From positions 62,001-126,000 of the forward strand of contig NZ_JNWK01000007.1 of assembly GCF_000716445.1 (NCBI RefSeq): a stretch of 64,000 nucleotides of DNA, written 5' to 3'. The notes beneath the pieces are model-generated. The model did not search any database. It was not told the origin of the DNA and saw only the letters and a list, made by a program, of their open reading frames with translations. Within the stretch, counting starts at the first letter, position 1. Each line of letters starts with the position of its first letter. The position numbers and the translations under genes were made by a program. Source of the DNA: Streptomyces wedmorensis (GTDB lineage: Bacteria > Actinomycetota > Actinomycetes > Streptomycetales > Streptomycetaceae). Below are positions 45,160 through 51,491 of the stretch, piece after piece.

Positions 45160-46605
45160 TCAGCTTTCGCCGGCGGACTCCTCCGAGGTGGCCTGAGCGG
45201 CCTGCGCGGCAGCGCTGCCGGGCCGCTTCCGGGCCACCCAACCCTCGATATTCCGCTGCTGGCCCCGGGCCACCGCCAGCGAACCCGCCGGCACGTCCTT
45301 CGTGATCACGGACCCCGCAGCGGTGTAGGCGCCGTCCCCGATGGTGATGGGAGCCACAAACATGTTGTCCGAACCCGTACGGCAGTGGGATCCGATCGTG
45401 GTGTGGTGCTTCGCCTCGCCGTCGTAGTTCACGAAGACGCTCGCCGCGCCGATGTTCGTGAACTCGCCGATCGTCGCGTCACCCACGTACGACAGGTGGG
45501 GGACCTTCGTGCCCTCGCCGATCGTCGCGTTCTTCATCTCGACGTACGTGCCGGCCTTGGACTTCTTGCCGAGGTTCGTCCCCGGACGCAGGTACGCGAA
45601 CGGGCCCACGGACGCGCTCTCGCCGATCACGGCCGAATAGGCGACCGTGTTGTCCACCCGGGCGCCCTTGCCGACCGTGGTGTCCGTCAGGCGCGTGTTC
45701 GGGCCGACCACGGCGTCCTCGGCGATGTGTGTCGCGCCGAGCAGCTGCGTACCCGGCAGGATCACCGCGTCCGGCTCGAACGTCACGGTGACGTCCACGA
45801 AGACGGTCGCCGGGTCGACCACGGTCACACCGGCGAGCATCGCCCGCTCGACCAGCCGCCGGTTCAGCAGGGCGCGCGCCTCGGCGAGCTGCACCCGGTT
45901 GTTGATCCCCAGGATCTCGCGGTGGTCGCCGGCGACGGAGGCGCCCACGCGGTGGCCGGCCTCGCGCAGGATCGACAGCACGTCGGTGAGGTACTCCTCG
46001 CCCTGGCTGTTGTCCGTCCGCACCTGGCCCAGCGCCTCGGCGAGCAGCCGGCCGTCGAACGCGAACACGCCCGAGTTGATCTCCCGGATGGCGCGCTGCT
46101 CGTCGGACGCGTCCTTGTGCTCGACGATCTCGGTCACCGCGCCCGAGGCGTCACGGACGATGCGCCCGTAGCCCGTGGAGTCCGGGACCTCGGCGGTCAG
46201 CACGGTCACCGCGTTGCCGTCGGCGGCGTGCGTGTCGGCCAGCGCCTTCAGGGTCTCCCCGGACAGCAGCGGAGTGTCGCCGCACACGACCACCACGGTC
46301 CCGTCGGGCGCCTTCCCCAGCTCCTCCAGCGCCATCCGCACCGCGTGCCCGGTGCCGTTCTGCTCCTCCTGGACGGCGGTGCGGGTCCCCGCGTAGTGCT
46401 CCTCCAGGTGGCCCGTCACCTTCTCCCGGGCGTGCCCGACGACCACCACGAGGTGCTCGGGCTCCAGCTCCCGCGCGGCGGACACGACGTGCCCGACGAG
46501 CGACCTCCCCGCGATCTCGTGCAGGACCTTGGGAGTCTTCGACTTCATACGGGTGCCCTCACCCGCTGCGAGGACGACGACGGCTGCCGGGCGATTGGCG
46601 CTCAC
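45160..46605 (-). CDS. glmU: Bifunctional UDP-N-acetylglucosamine pyrophosphorylase/GlcN-1-P acetyltransferase
   Basis: The 481-residue enzyme makes UDP-GlcNAc, the peptidoglycan precursor. N-terminal uridylyltransferase: VVVLAAGEGTRMKSKTPKVL (residues 8-27), GTGHAVRMAL and CGDTPLL. The C-terminal half (from about 255) is a left-handed beta helix of hexapeptide repeats ending with GSDNMFVAPITIGDGAYTAA and the catalytic His region. The last 30 residues are an Ala-rich tail. GTG 46605 starts the conserved part. It probably is read with prs. Confidence 0.95.
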   Translation of the reverse strand: MSANRPAAVVVLAAGEGTRMKSKTPKVLHEIAGRSLVGHVVSAARELEPEHLVVVVGHAREKVTGHLEEHYAGTRTAVQEEQNGTGHAVRMALEELGKAPDGTVVVVCGDTPLLSGETLKALADTHAADGNAVTVLTAEVPDSTGYGRIVRDASGAVTEIVEHKDASDEQRAIREINSGVFAFDGRLLAEALGQVRTDNSQGEEYLTDVLSILREAGHRVGASVAGDHREILGINNRVQLAEARALLNRRLVERAMLAGVTVVDPATVFVDVTVTFEPDAVILPGTQLLGATHIAEDAVVGPNTRLTDTTVGKGARVDNTVAYSAVIGESASVGPFAYLRPGTNLGKKSKAGTYVEMKNATIGEGTKVPHLSYVGDATIGEFTNIGAASVFVNYDGEAKHHTTIGSHCRTGSDNMFVAPITIGDGAYTAAGSVITKDVPAGSLAVARGQQRNIEGWVARKRPGSAAAQAAQATSEESAGES

Positions 46606-46674
46606 GGGAATGCCCTTCGGCTTTGGGTGGTGGACCCACGCAGGATACCGGGGGGCAAGCCCACCGAAATGAGC

Positions 46675-46705
46675 GCGGGTCCTGACCGTGACGGTCAGGA
46701 CCCGC
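46675..46705 (-). terminator. Hairpin terminator after tRNA-Gln
   Basis: 15-base perfect arms (gcgggtcctgaccgt and complement) around G, starting 7 bases past the tRNA 3' end on the minus strand. Confidence 0.88.
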
Positions 46706-46711
46706 GATGCG

Positions 46712-46785
46712 TGGCTCCCGGAGAAGGATTCGAACCCTCATTCAATGGACCAAAACCATTTGTCCTGCCCTTAGACGATCCGGGA
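46712..46785 (-). tRNA. tRNA-Gln, anticodon TTG
   Basis: On the minus strand, TCCCGGA (5') pairs with TCCGGGA (3'); the anticodon stem AATGG/CCATT frames the loop TTTTGGT, giving anticodon TTG (reads CAA, glutamine), and GGTTCGAATCC is the T loop. Discriminator G and CCA are encoded (46715 and 46714-46712). The gene is 74 bases with CCA. It lies only 11 bases after the stop of the HTH/LAGLIDADG-like gene and before a strong terminator, so the two may be read together. Confidence 0.95.
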
Positions 46786-46796
46786 TGGTTCGCCCT

Positions 46797-47669
46797 CTAT
46801 GTCCGTTCCTCCGTCGAGGGGATCGGGACGGCCCCTACTATGCCGCACCACGCCCCTTCGATGCGACGGTACAGATCGGCGCTCCCGAGAATTCGGATCA
46901 CCAGGCAGCCGTGATACCCGGCGTCGACGTTCTTGCGGTTGGTCAGAGGGTTGTGGCGTTTGACGGTGGTCTTCCTGAAGGCCGAGGGGTCGGCGCTGAC
47001 GAGGTCGGCCCAGTATCGCTCGGCCTTGGCGGCGTCCGCTGTCTCGTGAATCATCACGCAGTACCTCCGCCGCTCGGGTTCGATGCCGAGAAGGTCGAGC
47101 CAGGCGGCGAAGACCTGGATCATCCCGGGGTCGCTGTTCACGAATGTCACGCGTTCGCGGCGCGCATGCGGCTTGTCCTTCGTCCCTTCCGCCCAGTAGA
47201 GACCTACGCCCAGCAGGAAGAGCTCGCGCTCCGACAGCGGCCCGATCGCGGCGGCCGCCGCGCTCTTGGCGGCTTGGCGCACCTCTTCGCGGCGGCGCAT
47301 GGTCGGTTCCCAGCCCCGTCGAGCGATCTCCGACGCCTCTTCCCTGCTTCGGTTCCGTTCCGGCTTCGGGAGGTCCCGCACCCACAGCGAGATCGAGCTC
47401 TTCGAGCAGCCCAGCTCGACCTGGATCCGGTCGTAGGTCATGCCCTGGAGGCGCAGTTCGCGGGCGCGCTCGCGGAGGTCGTCCTTGGCATTGGGGCGTT
47501 TCGTCCAGGCCGGCGGGGGCTCGCCTTCGAGGAGACGGTTGAGGATGTCGTTGTTGCCGACGTGGAGGCGGTCCCGGATCTGGCGGCGGCTGAGACCCTC
47601 GCGGCGCAGGGCGACGGCCTGCTCCCGCAGGTATTCGAAGTCGGCGTACCTGCTCGTTTCGACTGTCAT
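46797..47669 (-). CDS. HTH plus LAGLIDADG-like protein beside tRNA-Gln
   Basis: The 290-residue protein has two helix-turn-helix-like segments (about residues 14-45, ALRREGLSRRQIRDRLHVGN; and 65-98, LRLQGMTYDRIQVELGCSKS then ISLWVRDLP) followed by a domain whose start (LFLLGVGLYWAEGTKDK, residues 150-166) and continuation VTFVNSDPGMIQVFAAWLDL resemble LAGLIDADG homing-endonuclease folds, as in WhiA-like proteins. The acidic residue of the first motif (Glu161) is present; a second motif is not clear, so nuclease activity is uncertain and it may be a DNA-binding regulator. ATG 47669 opens it. The stop lies 11 bases before a tRNA-Gln gene on the same strand. Confidence 0.6.
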   Translation of the reverse strand: MTVETSRYADFEYLREQAVALRREGLSRRQIRDRLHVGNNDILNRLLEGEPPPAWTKRPNAKDDLRERARELRLQGMTYDRIQVELGCSKSSISLWVRDLPKPERNRSREEASEIARRGWEPTMRRREEVRQAAKSAAAAAIGPLSERELFLLGVGLYWAEGTKDKPHARRERVTFVNSDPGMIQVFAAWLDLLGIEPERRRYCVMIHETADAAKAERYWADLVSADPSAFRKTTVKRHNPLTNRKNVDAGYHGCLVIRILGSADLYRRIEGAWCGIVGAVPIPSTEERT

Positions 47670-47798
47670 GCGAACACCATCGTCCGGAATGCGGACGTCC
47701 GGGTCGAAAGTTCTGGCGATTCAATAGTTCGAGGGACTGGTGTGCGTGTGGTTGACGTCGGGCGCTTTCGGGAGAGGGGCGCCCGTAGGGTGGTGGGC

Positions 47799-49130
47799 AT
47801 GACCACAACGGGGGCAGACCGGGACGCTGGGGGCGTCGGGAGTTGGTGGTGGTGGGGGAGAGGGCGGAGTGTCGTCCTCGACGTGGGGCTGGCGGTGGTG
47901 TCGGCGCTGGAGTGCGGGATCGAGGGGGTGGGGTTCGCCGGGAAGGCGGGCCTGCCGGTGCCCGTGGGGGTGGTGTTCGGGCTGATCGTGGGGTCCGTGC
48001 TGCTCGTACGGCGGCGGTGGCCCATCGCGGTCGTGCTCGTGTCGATCGCCGTGGCGCCCGCCGAGATGGGCTTCCTGATGGGGATCGTCGGGCTGTACTC
48101 GCTCGCCGCCTCCGAGGTGCCCCGCCGGATCACCGCCGTACTGGCGGGCATGTCGACGCTGGCCGTGTTCGTCGTGACCGTGGTGCGGCTGCGGCAGGAC
48201 GTCGCCCAGGTCGACGACGGTCCGCAGGACTTCGACCCGAGCGGCTGGTACGTGCCGAGCGTGTCGCTCTTCATGACGCTCGGCCTCAACGCGCCGCCCG
48301 TGCTCTTCGGCCTCTACATAGGGGCGCGGCGCCGGCTCATGGAGAGCCTGCGGGAACGGGCGGACAGCCTGGAACAGGAGCTGTCGCTGCTCGCGGACCG
48401 GGCGGAGCAGCGGGCGCAGTGGGCGCGGCAGGAGGAGCGCACCCGGATCGCGCGGGAGATGCACGACGTGGTGGCGCACCGGGTGTCGCTGATGGTGGTG
48501 CACGCGGCGGCCCTGCAGGCGGTGGCGCTGAAGGACCCGCAGAAGGCGGTGCGGAACGCGGCCCTCGTGGGCGACATGGGCCGCCAGGCCCTGACCGAGC
48601 TGCGCGAGATGCTGGGCGTCCTCCGCGAGGGGACCGCGCCCGCCGCCCCCGCCGCGGTGCCGCTCGCCGCCGTGGGCCGGGCCGCTGCCGCCGCCGCCGA
48701 GGCCGCCGCCGACGACGGGCCCTGCCTGGACGCCCTGGAGGCGCTGTGCGAGCAGTCCCGGCTCGCGGGGGCCGCCGTGGAGCTGCTGGTGATCGGCGAT
48801 GCGCGCCCGTACGCCTCCGAGGTGGAGCGGACGGCGTACCGCGTCGTCCAGGAGGCGCTCACGAACGTCCACAAGCACGCGGTGGGTGCCGCGGTCGTGG
48901 TGCGGCTCGCGCACCGGGGGGCCGAGGTCGCGATGCAGGTGGAGAACGGCCCCTGTCCGTCGGACGTGTCCGTCGCCGACGTACGCCTCCCGAGTGGTGG
49001 GAACGGTCTCGTCGGGATGCGGGAGCGGGTGCTGCGCCTCGGCGGGGTGTTCGTCTCGGGGCCCACGGACGCCGGCGGGTTCCGCGTGTCGGCGGTGCTG
49101 CCGGTGGCCGTCGAGGAGCCGGCCGCGTAG
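47799..49130 (+). CDS. Orphan HisKA_3-type sensor histidine kinase
   Basis: The 443-residue protein has four to five N-terminal transmembrane helices (about residues 25-175), a HisKA_3 dimerisation helix with the phosphorylated His in RIAREMHDVVAHRVSLMVVH (near 218-237) and a HATPase domain with QEALTNVHKHA (N box, near 352) and GNGLVGMRERVLRLGG (G box, near 402). It should phosphorylate a NarL-type regulator, but none is adjacent; the downstream gene is convergent and upstream is the LAGLIDADG-like gene. ATG 47799 was used because the longer frame upstream covers a tRNA and another gene. Confidence 0.87.
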   Translation: MTTTGADRDAGGVGSWWWWGRGRSVVLDVGLAVVSALECGIEGVGFAGKAGLPVPVGVVFGLIVGSVLLVRRRWPIAVVLVSIAVAPAEMGFLMGIVGLYSLAASEVPRRITAVLAGMSTLAVFVVTVVRLRQDVAQVDDGPQDFDPSGWYVPSVSLFMTLGLNAPPVLFGLYIGARRRLMESLRERADSLEQELSLLADRAEQRAQWARQEERTRIAREMHDVVAHRVSLMVVHAAALQAVALKDPQKAVRNAALVGDMGRQALTELREMLGVLREGTAPAAPAAVPLAAVGRAAAAAAEAAADDGPCLDALEALCEQSRLAGAAVELLVIGDARPYASEVERTAYRVVQEALTNVHKHAVGAAVVVRLAHRGAEVAMQVENGPCPSDVSVADVRLPSGGNGLVGMRERVLRLGGVFVSGPTDAGGFRVSAVLPVAVEEPAA

Positions 49131-49232
49131 CCGTCGCGCCCCACGCGCCCCGGGCGTCGCACCCCGGGCCCTTCGGCGTCGCGCCTCGCCCCCGCCTGGG
49201 CCCGCACGTGAGCCGGGGGACGGGGGCGGGCC

Positions 49233-49724
49233 CTAGGGCGCCGTGAGGCGGGTGGGGTGGGCGCCGGTGACGAGGGTGGCGAGGGCGGCGTCGATGTCCT
49301 TGCCGAGGTACCAGTCGCCGGCGTGGTCGAGGCTGTAGACGCGGCCTTCGGCGTCCATCGCGAGGACGGCCTGGTGGTCGCCCTCCTCGCCGAGCGGGGC
49401 GAGCTCGGTGTCGAGGGCGCGGCCGAGGTCGGCGAGGGTGCGGGAGAGGTGGAGTCCGGCGAGCGGGTCGAAGCGGACCGTCGCGGGCGCTATCTGCCGG
49501 CCGTGGCCGGGCGCGGTGATCCGCAGGCCGCCGAACTCGGCCCAGGCCTCGACGGCGGCGGGGAAGACGCTGTGCCGGTGGCCCGCGGGGGAGACGTGGG
49601 CGCGCAGGGCGTCGGCCCACTCCTCGGCGAGCTTGATGTCCCAGCGGCCGGGCTGCCAGCCGGCCTCGCGGAGGGCCGCGTCGACGTTGACGGGGAAGCG
49701 GGTGGTGCTGAGGTGGTCGGGCAT
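49233..49724 (-). CDS. SUKH-3 family immunity-like protein
   Basis: The 163-residue protein fits SUKH-3 (SMI1/KNR4 superfamily): RFPVNVDAALREAGWQPGRW at the start, FGGLRITAPGHG near 64, an RFDPLAG strand, LGEEGDHQAVLAMDAEGRVY near 111 and a closing GKDIDAALATLVTGAHP. SUKH proteins often neutralise secreted polymorphic toxins by binding them. It lies 8 bases downstream of a deaminase-fold gene on the same strand, a toxin-then-immunity order. ATG 49724 opens the domain. Without seeing partners bind, the immunity role is inference. Confidence 0.75.
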   Translation of the reverse strand: MPDHLSTTRFPVNVDAALREAGWQPGRWDIKLAEEWADALRAHVSPAGHRHSVFPAAVEAWAEFGGLRITAPGHGRQIAPATVRFDPLAGLHLSRTLADLGRALDTELAPLGEEGDHQAVLAMDAEGRVYSLDHAGDWYLGKDIDAALATLVTGAHPTRLTAP

Positions 49725-49732
49725 GGGGGCGG

Positions 49733-50245
49733 TCAGCCGTTCTCGACAGGCGTGGTGGGGTCGACGGCGCGGACGCCGAAGTGGGCGAGCATCGCCGTAC
49801 AGGAACGACAGGGTGCGGCGTAGCTGCCGTGGAGCGGGTCGCCGTCCTCCCGGATGCGCCGGGCGGTGAGCTTGGCCTGCTTGAGCGAGCGGCGGGCCTC
49901 GCCATGGGTGAGTGCTTTGCGCTGGGCGCGCTTGGAGCGGGCGTTCTCGGTGGCGGTCAGGTGCCGGGAGAGCAGGATCGCCTCCGGACATCGGCCGGTG
50001 AAGCGTTCCCGCTGGCTGCTGGTGAGGGTGTCCAGGAAGTCCTGGACGAGGGCGTGCAGGACGGGGGGCCGGTCGCCGCGGCCCGCGGTGCACGTGAGGG
50101 TCTCGCCGCGCACGGAGAGGGCGGCGCCGACGGTGGGGAGGATTCCGTCGCGACGGTGACGCAGTATGGGCGCGCGTGTGGCCTCGGCGCTGCTGCTCCA
50201 GTTGAGGCGTGGGTCACCCTGTGTGGGCGTTGTTGCTGCGTGCAT
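49733..50245 (-). CDS. YwqJ-like deaminase-fold protein
   Basis: The 170-residue protein has the zinc-deaminase signature: C86-P-E88 (first metal ligand and catalytic Glu, in RFTGRCPEAILLSRHL) and PC146-R-S-C149 (second pair, in YAAPCRSCTAMLAHFG), with the alpha/beta order of YwqJ-type deaminases. Relatives are often C-terminal toxin modules of secreted proteins, deaminating nucleic acids or nucleotides. No signal peptide or export domain is present here, so this is a free-standing form. ATG 50245 was chosen; a TTG at 50269 is in frame. The SUKH-3 gene follows 8 bases after the stop. Confidence 0.75.
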   Translation of the reverse strand: MHAATTPTQGDPRLNWSSSAEATRAPILRHRRDGILPTVGAALSVRGETLTCTAGRGDRPPVLHALVQDFLDTLTSSQRERFTGRCPEAILLSRHLTATENARSKRAQRKALTHGEARRSLKQAKLTARRIREDGDPLHGSYAAPCRSCTAMLAHFGVRAVDPTTPVENG

Positions 50246-50491
50246 GGTGCTGGTCTTCCCCTCCTGCAATCCCCCGAGTTGCGTGGACAGCCTGCCAAAT
50301 AGGGAGCCATATGGGGAAGCTGGGGCGCCGAAACGCCGCTTCGGTGTGTCGGAATCATGGTGCGACTGTCATGGCGTCGTGACACTTGGTCACCGTCGGG
50401 CGGGGGCCGTTACGGGTCTTGTGGCAGCGCATAGGCTGTGCGGGATCAGTCGGTAGTAGCAGTCAGCGACGCCATGCAGGGGGCAACCGCC

Positions 50492-51484
50492 ATGACGAGT
50501 CGGCTCGGGCACACCGCGCCACCGAACGCGGCCTACGCCGGGCAGGTCGTGCACTTCCCGGACCCGGTCCGCGCCTCCCGTCACCCCCGAGGGGTACGGG
50601 TGGACGAGCACGGCCACCCGGACTTCTCGCCGTACGCGCGTGCGGCGGTGGAGATCGCCGACCCGCCGGAGGGTTTCGGCGTCGACGAGCTGCGGCTCAC
50701 GGACTACGTGTCGGCGAACGCGGCGATGGCGGCGACCGGCCACGAGCTGTGGGACACGATCCCGTCGGTGGCGACGCCGCACGGCTGGACCTGGCACCAC
50801 GTGGCGCGCAGCCGCCGCATGGAGCTCGTGCCGGTCGAGGTGAAGGCGCTGCTGCGCCACCACGGCGGGGTGGCGACGGCGGCCGTCGACCATGCGAAGC
50901 GGGGCACGCGGCCGCTGCAGGAGACCCGGCCGGTCCACTTCGGGCTGCCCAAGGGGTCGGTGTCGGTGTCGGAGCAGCAGCTCCAGGGCGTCGAGGAGGA
51001 CCTCGGTTACCGGCTGCCGGGCGCGTACCGCACCTTTCTGAAGGCGGCGGGCGGCTGCGCCCCGGTGGGTACGGCGCTCGACGCGGAGCTCGGGCTGCTG
51101 GTCGACCAGCCGTTCTTCACGGTGCGGGAGGAGGCCGGTCTCAACGACCTCGTCTACGTCAACAAGTGCCTGCGCGACCACCTGACCAAGGACTATCTGG
51201 GCGTCGCCTTCGTCCAGGGCGGTCTGATCGCGGTGAAGGTGCGCGGCCAGGCGGTCGGTTCGGTGTGGTTCTGCGCGTACGACGACGCGCGGGACTCCGG
51301 CGAGGTCGCGGCCGGCTGGTCGGTGGCCGAGCGCGTGGAGCGGCTGCTGCTGCCCTGCGGCGCGGACTTCGACGCGTTCCTCCAGCGGCTCGCGGGCAAC
51401 CCCCCGGAGCTGGAGACGGTGGCGAACCTGATGGTGGACGGTGGCTTCGCGCGTGCCGTGCCCGTGGTCCCGGTAGGGGAGTGA
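50492..51484 (+). CDS. WHH nuclease-like domain fused to a SUKH domain
   Basis: The 330-residue protein has an N-terminal part (about residues 36-130) ending with GWTWHHVARSRRMELVP (W101-H102-H103) and VKALLRHHGG, the hallmark of WHH-type HNH/EndoVII-fold nuclease toxins, followed by a SMI1/KNR4 (SUKH) domain (about 157-330: QLQGVEEDLGYRLPGAYRTF, LKAAGGCAPV). Toxin-like and immunity-like modules are thus in one chain. There is no signal peptide. ATG 50492 has AGGGGGC 8 bases before. The next gene starts 8 bases after the stop, so the two are co-transcribed. The activity of the WHH part is not tested. Confidence 0.68.
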   Translation: MTSRLGHTAPPNAAYAGQVVHFPDPVRASRHPRGVRVDEHGHPDFSPYARAAVEIADPPEGFGVDELRLTDYVSANAAMAATGHELWDTIPSVATPHGWTWHHVARSRRMELVPVEVKALLRHHGGVATAAVDHAKRGTRPLQETRPVHFGLPKGSVSVSEQQLQGVEEDLGYRLPGAYRTFLKAAGGCAPVGTALDAELGLLVDQPFFTVREEAGLNDLVYVNKCLRDHLTKDYLGVAFVQGGLIAVKVRGQAVGSVWFCAYDDARDSGEVAAGWSVAERVERLLLPCGADFDAFLQRLAGNPPELETVANLMVDGGFARAVPVVPVGE

Positions 51485-51491
51485 ACTGGCT

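Noticed and set aside
46707..47798. Upstream extension of the histidine kinase frame
   Set aside because: It passes through tRNA-Gln and antisense to the LAGLIDADG-like gene; no membrane or kinase sequence there.
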